Shown here: positions 17,760-26,192 of the stretch, one piece after another
Layout: the number at the start of each line of letters is the position of its first letter
Numbering within the stretch: the first letter of the stretch is position 1
Assembly: GCF_003339585.1 (NCBI RefSeq)
Contig: NZ_QPKF01000001.1
Coordinates: forward strand, 1 to 64,000
Length of the DNA stretch: 64,000 nucleotides
From: Exiguobacterium sp. RIT594
GTDB lineage: Bacteria; Bacillota; Bacilli; Exiguobacteriales; Exiguobacteriaceae
Direction: 5' to 3'
Translations under genes and position numbers: made by a program
Notes under the pieces: model-generated
What the model saw: only the letters and a program-made list of their open reading frames with translations
What the model was told of the DNA's origin: nothing
Databases searched by the model: none

Positions 17760-19172
17760 ATGCATGAGGAAGTGAAACAAATCAGACAGAGACAACAGTC
17801 CGCGACCGTACGAGAGCGACTTTATTTTTGGTTACTCTTGCTGAGTACACTCGTAACGGGTTGTGGCTTAATCATCGGGATTCTGACACTTGAAACAATC
17901 GGGATCATAATCGTTGGAACGGTCCTTCTTTTACTCGGTATGTTCTGGGTTCGTCAGTGGATTCGTGTCATGACCATCCGGACGGACGGGATGGTGCTGA
18001 GTGAACAGCAGCAACCACTTGTTTATGAACAACTTCGGCAGGATGCGGAACGACTGGGATTCTGGAAGGTGCCGGAAATCATCGTAACAAACCATAAGAC
18101 AATCAAACGTCCACGGACGATCGGCTTGTTTCAAAAGTATCTGCTTGTCTTACCAACCGGTTATCCGGTAAATGCGACGACGCGTTTCGAACTGTTGCGC
18201 GAGCTCGTCCATTTAAAACAGAACCACGAAGAGAAACGGATGCTGCTGTTGCTCGGGAGTTGGGTGCCGTTCCTGAGAAGTGCTTATCTCCGGGCATGCG
18301 AAGAGACGGCTGACCGGCAGGCACTGGCTTGTCTCGCAGAAGAGGAGCGTGTGCCGGCGCTTGTCCGGTCCGTTGTCGGTCCTGTCTCCTGGCAGACGTT
18401 GCACCTTGATGCCTATATCGGTCAAAAACGCCAACCGATGCCGTTTGCCGCAGCGCTCAGTGAATTGTTCCGAAATCAGTCGTCCATTTCCCGGCGGTTG
18501 ACGTTTGCCGGACTCGACGCTCCGCGAAAACAGTCGGCCCGTATTGCGAGTGCCGCCGTCGTCAGTCTGAGCTGTCTGGCCCTGGCAGGACTGGTCTTCG
18601 CCGTGACAAAGCTTGAGTTGCCCACTTGGTTGCCGAACGGTGCCTCTTCCGTTGCCGAGCAGACGGCGAAAGAAGATCTCGGAGAATCGAAACTGATGGC
18701 GGCGATTCAAAAGGGGACGCTTGCAGAAATCGAAACGTTGATTCCGAAGAGTGATATGCAGGCAGTCGATGCCGACGGCGATACGGCCCTGCATTACCTC
18801 GGGTACCGGAAGTCGAGTGAGGGGCTGGAGACGGTCTTTAAAGCCTTGCTTGCTGCCGGCAGTGATGTTGACGCCGTCAATGAGTTCGGCGAACGGCCGT
18901 TCATCACAGCGGTCTACAGCAACAACAAGGAATTGGTGGAGCTGTACTTGGAACGGGGCGAGAAAATCAATCAACAGGACGACGAGAAATATACACCGCT
19001 CCATCACGCGGTTGAAGGTGAAGGAAAAGAGACCGTCCAACTGTTGCTTGAGCGGGGCGCCGACCCGGCAATCAAAAATGCCGATGGGTATACGCCGCTG
19101 ATGATGGCACAGGAGTATGAACTGGATGACATCATCACCTTGCTGAAACAAAATCAGACCCAGACGTTATGA
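17760..19172 (+). CDS. Membrane protein: degenerate M48-type peptidase domain fused to ankyrin repeats
   Basis: A 470-residue protein. Two membrane spans (about residues 25-43 and 48-68) are followed by an HtpX/M48-like region in which the zinc motif reads RELVH instead of HELVH at about residues 150-154; the later ACEETADRQAL segment keeps the E-x3-D pattern of the third ligand. The codon CGC differs from CAC by one base. A further span near residue 275 leads into four to five ankyrin repeats (DGDTALHYLG, NEFGERPFITAV, DEKYTPLHHAV, NADGYTPLMMA). AAGAGGTGAACCA precedes the ATG at 17760. The missing first histidine predicts a non-proteolytic scaffold. Confidence 0.75.
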   Translation: MHEEVKQIRQRQQSATVRERLYFWLLLLSTLVTGCGLIIGILTLETIGIIIVGTVLLLLGMFWVRQWIRVMTIRTDGMVLSEQQQPLVYEQLRQDAERLGFWKVPEIIVTNHKTIKRPRTIGLFQKYLLVLPTGYPVNATTRFELLRELVHLKQNHEEKRMLLLLGSWVPFLRSAYLRACEETADRQALACLAEEERVPALVRSVVGPVSWQTLHLDAYIGQKRQPMPFAAALSELFRNQSSISRRLTFAGLDAPRKQSARIASAAVVSLSCLALAGLVFAVTKLELPTWLPNGASSVAEQTAKEDLGESKLMAAIQKGTLAEIETLIPKSDMQAVDADGDTALHYLGYRKSSEGLETVFKALLAAGSDVDAVNEFGERPFITAVYSNNKELVELYLERGEKINQQDDEKYTPLHHAVEGEGKETVQLLLERGADPAIKNADGYTPLMMAQEYELDDIITLLKQNQTQTL

Positions 19173-19214
19173 AGACAACAACAGGAGAGGATATGATCCG
19201 CCTCCTGAAAACAC

Positions 19215-19248
19215 AAAAAAGACCGGCAGTTAAGCCCGGTCTTTTTTT
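19215..19248. terminator. Bidirectional terminator
   Basis: AAAAAAGACCGG and CCGGTCTTTTTTT pair around CAGTTAAGC between convergent genes. Confidence 0.9.
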
Positions 19249-19254
19249 GCGGAA

Positions 19255-21351
19255 TTATTTTGTTTCTGCTTTTGTATCGACGATCCGGCCTTCGATTTTG
19301 TAATCGACTTGACCAAGTGATTTCGTGAAGTCGCGGAGGTTTTCCCAGTCCGAGAGACCAAGATCCGTCACACGACCGTCTTTATAAGCCACTTCGAACG
19401 GTGTAAGTCCGTCGCCGCCTTTAGCTGTGAAGGCATTCGTTGCGATGACGTACGTTTTCGTTAAATCAAGGGCTTCAAACGTGTCGCCGTTTTTGACTTC
19501 CATTTTCGTGACACGGTCGCCTTTTGCGAGTTTGCTGCTGTATTCGAATTTCATACCTGAAACGTGGAGGAAACCGCCGTTTTCGATTGGAGCGACGCCA
19601 ACGCTGATTTCAAGCAAGTCTTTGATTTCCTGACCTGTCAATTGTGCTGTCGCGAGTGTGTTACCGAACGGAAGTGTCGTCAAGACTTCACCGACCGTGA
19701 GTGGACCGGCATTGATGGCAGCACGGATTCCACCACCGTTTTGCATCGCGATGACTGTATCTTTGTTGTATTCTTTCGCTTTTTGGAGCATCCCGTCTGT
19801 GATCAGGTTTCCGAGTGCCGTTTCGCTGTTCCGGACACTGACTTCTCCACGTGGATTCACGAGTTCGTTGACGATGTTCGCGCCGACTTCTTCGTTTTTC
19901 AGTTCTGTGATTTGATCAGCGTACGGTTTAAGGATAGACGCGGCAGTAGCATCTTCCGCTGCTTTTGAAACGTCGATCAATGATCCTTTATACTCTGTCA
20001 ATTTCCCTTTGTAGTCGAACGTCAGGTTAAGATTTCCGAGGAAATCACCGTACTGGTAAGCTTGAGCGATGATGGTCGGCTCTGCTTTACCCGGTACGAC
20101 CGTATCATCCACGACGACCGGTGTTTCAAGTTTCGTATGCGAGTGACCACCAACGATGACATCGATGCCGTCCACGTTACGTGCGAGCAACTGATCATTG
20201 TCGACGGCCGGATTGTCATCAAAACCGATGTGTGTCAAAGCAACGATTTTATTGACGCCACGGTCTTCGAGTTTTTTGACGGCTGCTTTCGCACTGTCGA
20301 TGTAGTTCGCGAAGGCGACAGTTCCCGGACTCGAGATATCGGCCGTCTCTTCTGTCGTCAGACCGAAGAAACCGATTTTTTGTCCTTTGTATTCTTTAAT
20401 GATGCCTTGATAGATTTTGCCTTTTTCAGGACCGGCTGTGATTGTTTTCGATTGCAGACCGCCGAGTAATTCGTTTTTGCTGAAATCGACGTTCGCTGTG
20501 ATGAACGGGAATTTCGCTTTCTTGACGAATTCCTGTAACGCTAAGTGGTTGTCCGCATCCCCGAGATCGAACTCGTGGTTACCGAACGTCATCATGTCGT
20601 ATTTCATATAGTTCATCAGCTCGAGATCGGCTTGTCCTTTGAACTTGTTGAAGTAAAGGGAACCGGAGAAGACATCGCCTGCATCGAGTAACAGTGACGG
20701 TGTACCGTCTGCTTTATAGGCAGCGCGGAGTTCTTTAATGACAGTCGCGCGTTTTGGTGCTTTATCGAGGTTGGCGTGCGTATCGTTCGTGTGCAGCAAA
20801 CCGATTGAGAAATCATCTTTATTGATATCAAGGACGTTGATTTTTGCTTTGAGGGTGATTGTTTTGCCGAGACGTGTGTAACTCGCAACGGCATATTTCA
20901 CGCCGGCTTCGCTCGTATCGACTTTCGACCAGCGGACCGGTTTGTCATAGACACGGCCTGTCGCATAGAGGACAGCCAACGTTTTCGGAAGTTCCGGTTT
21001 TTCACCGACATAGATTGTCTGTTCTTTGACACTTTCGACGAACTTCACGGCATAGTTTTGAATGAGGATTTTGACTTCGATCGGCGATTTCTTCTTGCCA
21101 TACGTTCCTTTGACCGTCTGATAGCGGTTGAATATGTGACGGTCATAACTTTTCCACGTGATTTTCTCGCCCTTGTATGTAGCTGGTAACTTGACCGGGG
21201 CACCTTTTGTGAAGACGAGTGACTTGAGTTTGACCGTTTTGACTTTGACATGCGTTGCTGCCGATACAGTAGTCTGGGCAACCGGCACGATTGCCGATGT
21301 CGTCAGGGCGACAGCAACGGCTGCCGCGTAAAGCGGTTTTGATTTATACAT
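19255..21351 (-). CDS. Secreted 5'-nucleotidase / 2',3'-cyclic phosphodiesterase family protein
   Basis: A 698-residue exported phosphoesterase that releases phosphate from nucleotides outside the cell. A signal peptide covers about residues 1-30 (MYKSKPLYAAAVAVALTTSA). Two Ig-like or linker segments follow, then the metallophosphatase domain from about residue 185 (LLHTNDTHANLD, DAGDVFSGS, FGNHEFDLGD, GGHSH) and a 5'-nucleotidase C-terminal domain (AMQNGGGIRA, TTLPFGNTL). GGAGGATTT precedes the ATG at 21351. No LPXTG anchor is visible. TTTACG and TTTACA copies about 10 bases apart in the upstream region could be a Pho box, but this is weak. Confidence 0.92.
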   Translation of the reverse strand: MYKSKPLYAAAVAVALTTSAIVPVAQTTVSAATHVKVKTVKLKSLVFTKGAPVKLPATYKGEKITWKSYDRHIFNRYQTVKGTYGKKKSPIEVKILIQNYAVKFVESVKEQTIYVGEKPELPKTLAVLYATGRVYDKPVRWSKVDTSEAGVKYAVASYTRLGKTITLKAKINVLDINKDDFSIGLLHTNDTHANLDKAPKRATVIKELRAAYKADGTPSLLLDAGDVFSGSLYFNKFKGQADLELMNYMKYDMMTFGNHEFDLGDADNHLALQEFVKKAKFPFITANVDFSKNELLGGLQSKTITAGPEKGKIYQGIIKEYKGQKIGFFGLTTEETADISSPGTVAFANYIDSAKAAVKKLEDRGVNKIVALTHIGFDDNPAVDNDQLLARNVDGIDVIVGGHSHTKLETPVVVDDTVVPGKAEPTIIAQAYQYGDFLGNLNLTFDYKGKLTEYKGSLIDVSKAAEDATAASILKPYADQITELKNEEVGANIVNELVNPRGEVSVRNSETALGNLITDGMLQKAKEYNKDTVIAMQNGGGIRAAINAGPLTVGEVLTTLPFGNTLATAQLTGQEIKDLLEISVGVAPIENGGFLHVSGMKFEYSSKLAKGDRVTKMEVKNGDTFEALDLTKTYVIATNAFTAKGGDGLTPFEVAYKDGRVTDLGLSDWENLRDFTKSLGQVDYKIEGRIVDTKAETK

Positions 21352-21721
21352 ACGTAGAAATCCTCCTTCAAAGTGGGTGTATGAATACAAGGTCGAAATG
21401 CGATCGTTGACCTCTTCTTCTACTATAAGTCGTTCTTGGTGGATGGTGCGATAAAACTTTTGTAAAATTCGTAAATTCTTAGGTCGGACGACATGACAAC
21501 CAGGGATAGACGTCCGTTTTAGTCTGTTTTTCTGGTTAATTTGACCTAAACATGTAAAATGATAACGCTTTCATTATAATCTGTCCGAGTGAAAAAAGAA
21601 ACGGAAATATACATCAATTCGTCAAACATTCCCATTAATTGATAATCTACTGGTGGAGTTCGGCGTATGAGTTCGGTATGATGAAGAAATGAGGAAACCG
21701 CGGGAGGAGAGCAATAAGACG

Positions 21722-21937
21722 ATGAAAGAGACGATTCAAGGCACCATGGTTCTGGTCATCTTATGTGTGATGAGCATTTTATTGATCTGGGGATTGTCAT
21801 CCCCGCCGACGACGATTGAATTTCCACTTCTATCCCATTCGAAACCAGTCAGCAACGATGTCTTGTCCATCGTTGCCGACTGGTTTTTTTGTCGGGGAGA
21901 AAGCTACAGTTTGGTGTCGGTTTGCCCAATACATTGA
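21722..21937 (+). CDS. Possible small membrane protein reading through a terminator
   Basis: GGGAGGAGAG precedes the ATG at 21722. The first 25 residues are hydrophobic (GTMVLVILCVMSILLIWGL), like a single-span small protein. The frame then runs through the strong terminator at 21843-21890 and ends only at 21937, so the last part is unlikely to be natural coding sequence. Either the original stop has been lost or the terminator acts as an attenuator. Family unknown. Confidence 0.4.
   Translation: MKETIQGTMVLVILCVMSILLIWGLSSPPTTIEFPLLSHSKPVSNDVLSIVADWFFCRGESYSLVSVCPIH
21843..21890 (+). terminator. Strong intrinsic terminator
   Basis: AACCAGTC plus GCAACGATG pair with CATCGTTGC plus GACTGGTT around TCTTGTC, followed by seven T. 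It lies inside the frame of the small ORF at 21722-21937. Confidence 0.85.
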
Positions 21938-21975
21938 CATGAATTTTAACGATGGCTAGAATTGATTAAGTGTAT

Positions 21976-21997
21976 GGCACCCGGTGCCTGCTTTTTT
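21976..21997 (+). terminator. Short hairpin with T run
   Basis: GGCAC, CCG, GTGCC, then TGCTTTTTT. The stem is only 5 bp, so its activity is uncertain. Confidence 0.35.
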
Positions 21998-22041
21998 AAT
22001 AGGAAAAGAGTGCTTGAAAAGGAAGGGAGGAATGAATCAAC

Positions 22042-22170
22042 GTGCAGGCGTCTGCCTGTCCGCGGTCGGTCGTTCGTTTGAAGAATCGCGAACGGAGCCC
22101 GTCTTTTTATTTTGAAGTGGATGCAACCGAACTAAAATACATGTACCTTTACAGATCGGAAGGAAATTAA
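22042..22170 (+). CDS. Possible 42-residue leader ORF before the teichoic acid exporter
   Basis: A GTG at 22042, 11 bases after GGGAGG, opens a frame of 42 residues whose stop TAA ends 2 bases before the tagG start. Inside it are a hairpin CAGGC GTCT GCCTG (22045-22058) and a terminator-like stem (22071-22094 plus a T run). The layout suggests a leader peptide that controls read-through into tagGH. An alternative frame from ATG 22032 gives 27 residues but starts too close to GGAGG. No family is recognised and it may be non-coding leader RNA. Confidence 0.25.
   Translation: MQASACPRSVVRLKNRERSPSFYFEVDATELKYMYLYRSEGN
22071..22114 (+). promoter_or_regulatory. Attenuator-like hairpin before tagG
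   Basis: CGTTCG (22071-22076) pairs with CGAACG (22089-22094), extendable by GG/CC with a bulge, and is followed by GTCTTTTTATTTTG. A second hairpin lies just upstream at 22045-22058. Confidence 0.45.
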
Positions 22171-22172
22171 TT

Positions 22173-22982
22173 ATGTGGAAAGAAATGAAAAGCATCATCC
22201 GCGAACAAGTGGAGAATTTTCCGCTGATTCGCCGTCTCGCCCGTTATGAGATTAAATCGGCGCACGCGGAGCAACGACTTGGACTTTTGTGGGAGCTGCT
22301 CAATCCCGGCTTACAGATCTTTATTTACTGGTTCGTCTTTGGTGTTGGTCTGAAAGGGAACAAAAACGTCGACGGTGATACACCGTTCATCGTCTGGCTC
22401 CTCTGCGGGATCGTCGTCTGGTTCTTCATCAATGATGCCTTGCTGCGCGGGTCGAACTCGATCAACAGCCGCCTGGCGATGGTGACGAAAATGCGTTTCC
22501 CGATGAGTGCGATTCCGTCGTATGTCATCTTATCCCGGATGTACCAGCATTTCGCGATGCTCCTGATCGTCTTCATCGTCATCATCCTGAACGGTATTCC
22601 GATCACCTGGAAGTTACTCCAACTCCCGTATTATATGGCGGCTACTTATATCTTCGTCTACGCGTTCTCCCTGTGTTTCTCGACATTGATTACGCTCGTC
22701 AAAGACATTCAATTGTTCCTGCAATCGATGATGCGGATGCTGTTTTATCTGACACCGATTCTGTGGAACATCGAACGGTTCCCGGATGTCTTACACGGTG
22801 TGCTTCGTCTGAATCCGGTCTTTTACCTCGTGGAAGGATACCGCGCGAGCCTGCTCGGCGGAGCCTGGGTTTGGCAGGAGTGGCCGACGGGACTTTATTT
22901 CTGGAGCGTGACACTGCTCTTGTTCACAGCCGGAACGTTTTTACACATCAAGTTCCGTAAATCATTCACCGAGCTCGTTTAA
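22173..22982 (+). CDS. tagG: Teichoic acid ABC exporter, membrane subunit (TagG-like)
   Basis: ABC-2 type permease of 269 residues with six spans. LLWELLNPGLQIFIYWFVFG is the conserved first-span region of the TagG/Wzm family, and FYLTPILWNIERFP and NPVFYLVEGYR near the C-terminus are further family marks. It forms the wall teichoic acid exporter with the ATPase encoded next, moving undecaprenyl-linked polymer to the outside. CGGAAGGAAATTAATT precedes the ATG. The leader upstream carries hairpins that may attenuate transcription. Confidence 0.92.
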   Translation: MWKEMKSIIREQVENFPLIRRLARYEIKSAHAEQRLGLLWELLNPGLQIFIYWFVFGVGLKGNKNVDGDTPFIVWLLCGIVVWFFINDALLRGSNSINSRLAMVTKMRFPMSAIPSYVILSRMYQHFAMLLIVFIVIILNGIPITWKLLQLPYYMAATYIFVYAFSLCFSTLITLVKDIQLFLQSMMRMLFYLTPILWNIERFPDVLHGVLRLNPVFYLVEGYRASLLGGAWVWQEWPTGLYFWSVTLLLFTAGTFLHIKFRKSFTELV

Positions 22983-22996
22983 GGAAGGAAATCGCC

Positions 22997-23950
22997 ATGT
23001 CTATGATAAAACTCGACCATGTCACGAAACGGTTCGATATGGTCACGACGACAAAAGAAAAATTCAAGTTACTGTTTAAGAATCAAAGTAAAAACGTCAA
23101 GACGTTTACGGCACTCCGCGATGTCTCCCTTGATATCGGGTCCGGTGAAGTCGTCGGTCTCGTCGGAATCAACGGTTCCGGGAAATCGACGCTGTCGAAC
23201 CTGATTTCCGGTATCATCTATGCCAACGAAGGCGACGTCGAAATCAACGGGGAAGTGGCAATCATCGCCGTTTCCCAAGGGTTGAAAAACGTCTTGACCG
23301 GCCGTGAGAACATCCACCTGAAATGTTTGATGCTCGGGATGGACGATGCAGAAATCGAACGCCGGATGCCGGGGATCATTGATTTCGCGGACATCGGGGA
23401 TTTCATCGATCAACCGATTAAAAAATATTCAAGCGGGATGAAATCACGGCTCGGATTTGCGATCGCCGTCAATGTCGATGCCGACATCCTGATCGTCGAT
23501 GAAGCGTTGTCGGTCGGTGACCAGACGTTTTACAACCGGTGTATCGACAAGATGAACGAGTTCAAGAACGAAGGCAAGACGATCATCTTCGTCAGTCACT
23601 CGTTGAACCAGATCCGGAGTTTCTGTGAGCGGGTCATCTGGCTCGAATACGGACAGGTCAAGCTCGACGGGACGACGAAGGAAGTCGTACCGGAATACAA
23701 GAAGTTCCTGACCGAATACAAGAAGCTGACGAAAGAAGAACAGCACCAGTACCGGCGGGATCGTCTGAAGGAACAGAGTGCCCAGGCGAAACCGGGCAAG
23801 AAAAACATGGATGCCGAAGATACGGTCAAACATCCGGGATGGATCTTGTCAGGGATCAGCTTACTCGTACTTGCAGCCGGCAGTCTGATGGTCATCGATG
23901 AGACACCGTCATTCGCGACATTTACAGAAGCTTTCACTAAACTATTTTAA
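22997..23950 (+). CDS. tagH: Teichoic acid ABC exporter, ATP-binding subunit (TagH-like)
   Basis: A 317-residue ATPase with Walker A GINGSGKST (57-65), signature YSSGMKSRL and Walker B ILIVDEAL. The motif order and the insertion after FKLLFKNQ are typical of the polysaccharide/teichoic acid subfamily. Unlike a plain ATPase it has a C-terminal extension with a membrane span (WILSGISLLVLAAGSLMVI) and a short outer tail, similar in idea to B. subtilis TagH but much shorter. It lies 14 bases after tagG. Confidence 0.92.
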   Translation: MSMIKLDHVTKRFDMVTTTKEKFKLLFKNQSKNVKTFTALRDVSLDIGSGEVVGLVGINGSGKSTLSNLISGIIYANEGDVEINGEVAIIAVSQGLKNVLTGRENIHLKCLMLGMDDAEIERRMPGIIDFADIGDFIDQPIKKYSSGMKSRLGFAIAVNVDADILIVDEALSVGDQTFYNRCIDKMNEFKNEGKTIIFVSHSLNQIRSFCERVIWLEYGQVKLDGTTKEVVPEYKKFLTEYKKLTKEEQHQYRRDRLKEQSAQAKPGKKNMDAEDTVKHPGWILSGISLLVLAAGSLMVIDETPSFATFTEAFTKLF

Positions 23951-23955
23951 GAACG

Positions 23956-23986
23956 GATCAGAGACGTGTGTCTCTGGTCTTTTTTT
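23956..23986 (+). terminator. Terminator after tagH
   Basis: GATCAGAGAC and GTCTCTGGTC pair with one G-T, followed by seven T. Confidence 0.85.
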
Positions 23987-24060
23987 GAGTAAAACAGGGA
24001 AAAAGGGACTGGAAAGCGAATGCTTACGAGTAACGGATCAAGTGCTGAGGAGGAATGTAC

Positions 24061-24939
24061 GTGTCGAAAGTCAGAAAAGCCATCATCCCGGCAGCCGGTC
24101 TCGGGACCCGGTTTTTACCGGCGACGAAAGCGATGCCAAAAGAAATGTTACCGATTTTAACGAAACCGACCATTCAGTATATCGTCGAAGAGGCGGTGGC
24201 ATCGGGGATCGAACAGATCATCATCGTCTCCGGACGGAACAAGCGGGCAATCGAAGATCATTTCGACCACGCACCGGAACTTGAGAACATCCTGCGTCAA
24301 AAAGGGAAACTCGACTTGCTGAAAGAGGTCGATGCCTCGACGACGATGGCGGAGATTCATTATATCCGTCAAAAGGAACCGAAAGGACTGGGACATGCAA
24401 TCTGGAGTGCCCGGCATTTCATCGGCGATGAGCCGTTTGCCGTCTTGCTCGGGGATGATATCATCGTCTCGGAAGAACCGGGTCTAAAACAACTGATTGA
24501 TCAATACGAAGAACTGGACGCCTCGGTCGTCGGTGTCCGGCACGTCCCGACGGAAGACACACATCGGTACGGCATCATTGATCCGTTGAATCAGACAGGA
24601 CGCCGTTATCAGGTACGTCAGTTCGTCGAAAAACCGGTCCAGGGAACGGCACCGTCGAATATGGCGATCATCGGACGTTACATCCTGACGCCGGCGATTT
24701 TTGAATACCTGGCGACCCAAGGAGCGGGATCGGGTGGAGAGATTCAGCTGACGGATGCAATCGAACGGCTGAATGGACAGGAAGAGGTCTACGGATATGA
24801 GGTGGAAGGGAAACGGTTTGATGTCGGGGAGAAGATGGGGTACGTCGAGACGACGTTAGCCTTTGCGCTCGAAGACGCAGAGATTCAGGCAGACGTCCGG
24901 CAGTTACTCAAACGGTATGTCGAGAGCTGGCAAGATTAA
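24061..24939 (+). CDS. gtaB: UTP-glucose-1-phosphate uridylyltransferase
   Basis: Makes UDP-glucose, precursor for teichoic acid glucosylation, glycolipid anchors and, through ugd at 5002, UDP-glucuronate. The N-terminal [21 protein letters not shown] (with the nucleotide-binding arginine), FVEKP and [11 protein letters not shown] identify the family; 292 residues is normal. GTG at 24061 is the start: AGGAGG is 7 bases upstream, while an ATG at 24055 abuts it. It follows tagGH after a terminator and probably has its own promoter. Confidence 0.95.
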   Translation: MSKVRKAIIPAAGLGTRFLPATKAMPKEMLPILTKPTIQYIVEEAVASGIEQIIIVSGRNKRAIEDHFDHAPELENILRQKGKLDLLKEVDASTTMAEIHYIRQKEPKGLGHAIWSARHFIGDEPFAVLLGDDIIVSEEPGLKQLIDQYEELDASVVGVRHVPTEDTHRYGIIDPLNQTGRRYQVRQFVEKPVQGTAPSNMAIIGRYILTPAIFEYLATQGAGSGGEIQLTDAIERLNGQEEVYGYEVEGKRFDVGEKMGYVETTLAFALEDAEIQADVRQLLKRYVESWQD

Positions 24940-24978
24940 AAAAACAGGGGTGACGGATGAGAGTTCCGTTACCCCTGT
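24939..24978 (-). terminator. Terminator of the LOG-family gene
   Basis: ACAGGGGT-ACGGA and TCCGT-ACCCCTGT arms; a T run follows on the minus strand, while the plus side lacks one. Confidence 0.75.
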
Positions 24979-25007
24979 CGAAAGAGAGTGGTTGTCAGCT
25001 TGATGTG

Positions 25008-25589
25008 TCACGTTTGCTTCGTGTTCATGTACGTTTTCACTTGCGGTGCCCGGTAAGAGCGGAAGCGTTCGAGCAACCGTTCCGGATCCGATTCGACGAG
25101 CAGCATCGACGCGTGCTCGGCAATCAGGAAACCTTGTGTCTCCATTTGCTGAAATAACGCGACGAGCGGATCGTAATAGCCGTCAATGTTTAAGAGGCCG
25201 CACGGCTTTTCGTGAAGACCAAGCTGTGCCCAGGTAAAGACTTCGAAAAACTCTTCCATCGTTCCCGGACCACCGGGTAAGATGATGAAGCCGTCGGCCA
25301 GTTCTGCCATCTTCGCCTTGCGGTCATGCATCGATTCGACGAGGTGAAGTTCCGTCAGGTTCGGATGGGCAATCTCCTTTTCCTGCAAGAAATGAGGCAG
25401 GACACCGATTGCCTGTCCGTTGGCTGCGAGGACAGCATCCGCAACGGCGCCCATCGTCCCGACACGTGAACCGCCGTAGACAAGTCCGATTTGATGCGCT
25501 GCGAGCGTCGTCCCGAGTGTTGTTGCGGCTTGGCGGAAAACGGGTGTTGCTCCATCTTTAGAACCACAAAATACTGCTAACTTATTCAT
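25008..25589 (-). CDS. LOG-family protein (TIGR00730-type nucleotide phosphoribohydrolase)
   Basis: A 193-residue Rossmann-type protein. GGSRVGTMG and PGGPGTMEEFFEVFTW are the two signature blocks of the LOG family, whose members cleave ribose-5'-phosphate from nucleoside monophosphates such as AMP or cytokinin precursors. The catalytic arginine and glutamate sit in the second block (GTMEE). B. subtilis YvdD is the likely counterpart. The gene stands alone, convergent with gtaB. Confidence 0.92.
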   Translation of the reverse strand: MNKLAVFCGSKDGATPVFRQAATTLGTTLAAHQIGLVYGGSRVGTMGAVADAVLAANGQAIGVLPHFLQEKEIAHPNLTELHLVESMHDRKAKMAELADGFIILPGGPGTMEEFFEVFTWAQLGLHEKPCGLLNIDGYYDPLVALFQQMETQGFLIAEHASMLLVESDPERLLERFRSYRAPQVKTYMNTKQT

Positions 25590-25719
25590 CCATAGGTCCC
25601 CCTTGTTAAAAATCGTCTTCTGTCAACATATCATAACAGGATGTTTCGAATAAGAGGGATTTTGTAAGTTTTTGACGAAGAAAAACAAATCAAGAAACGT
25701 CGAAGTGGAGGAGGAAGTA

Positions 25720-25893
25720 ATGAGACCTAAAATCATCGTCTGGCTTGTCTTATTGATTGCGGCAATCAATCTTGCAATTGGTCTGTGGATTCCGGAATCA
25801 CCTGCCCGAACGACGGTTAGCAGCATTTTGCTCGGACTGATCGTCTTACTTGGGGTAGGCTATTTCATTGCATTGCGCCGTTCGTCAAAATAA
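25720..25893 (+). CDS. Small two-span membrane protein
   Basis: A 57-residue protein with two hydrophobic spans, about residues 5-23 and 32-50, and a basic C-terminus. GTGGAGGAGGAAG precedes the ATG at 25720; the frame extends to 25672 without a better start. Family not recognised. A terminator follows. Confidence 0.7.
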   Translation: MRPKIIVWLVLLIAAINLAIGLWIPESPARTTVSSILLGLIVLLGVGYFIALRRSSK

Positions 25894-25896
25894 ATT

Positions 25897-25937
25897 AAAC
25901 CCGTTTCGTTTGCGTGCAGCAGACGAAGCGGGTTTTT
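25897..25937 (+). terminator. Terminator
   Basis: AAACCCGTTTCGT and ACGAAGCGGGTTT pair with one G-T or mismatch, followed by TTTTT. Confidence 0.8.
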
Positions 25938-26025
25938 GTATACGAAAGAATCATAAAGACGAGAGTGAGTGAATATTCTAAAAAATCTATTTTCATACAC
26001 TTTATCGACACAAAGGTGGATAAAA

Positions 26026-26095
26026 TGTAAATAATATGCACATTTCAGGACCTATGACCTAAGACGAAAGGTGTGGTAAGTGTAAATAATGTGCA
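26026..26095. repeat. Two direct repeats upstream of the pheromone gene
   Basis: TGTAAATAATATGCA (26026-26040) and TGTAAATAATGTGCA (26081-26095) differ at one base and are 55 bases apart, about five helical turns. The spacing would place two bound proteins on the same face of the DNA. The rest of 25938-26192 shows no gene. Confidence 0.6.
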
Positions 26096-26103
26096 AAATG
26101 TAT

Positions 26104-26127
26104 CGAATATTCGTATTCGAATATCCG
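26104..26127. promoter_or_regulatory. Candidate operator of the pheromone gene
   Basis: CGAATATTCG (26104-26113, itself a perfect palindrome), TATT, then CGAATATCCG (26118-26127, one mismatch). A possible -10 TATGAT lies at 26145-26150 without a good -35, so the operator would be centred near -41, the place for an activator that touches RNA polymerase. The PlcR-like protein encoded next door is the natural candidate to bind it. Confidence 0.5.
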
Positions 26128-26192
26128 AGGGGGGTCTAAGGTTATATGATGTTGTTACAGAGCTAGACAAAAAAATTAGGAGGTTATTCATT

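Noticed and set aside
18213-19151. 312-codon ORF antisense to the ankyrin gene
   Set aside because: It is the shadow of a clear coding frame and has no recognisable domain or ribosome site.
22020-22170. T-box leader before tagG
   Set aside because: The conserved T-box sequence and specifier loop are not visible; only simple hairpins are present.
26026-26192. Classical PlcR box (TATG...CATA) upstream of the pheromone gene
   Set aside because: I could not find the full 16-base pattern; only a different palindromic operator is present.
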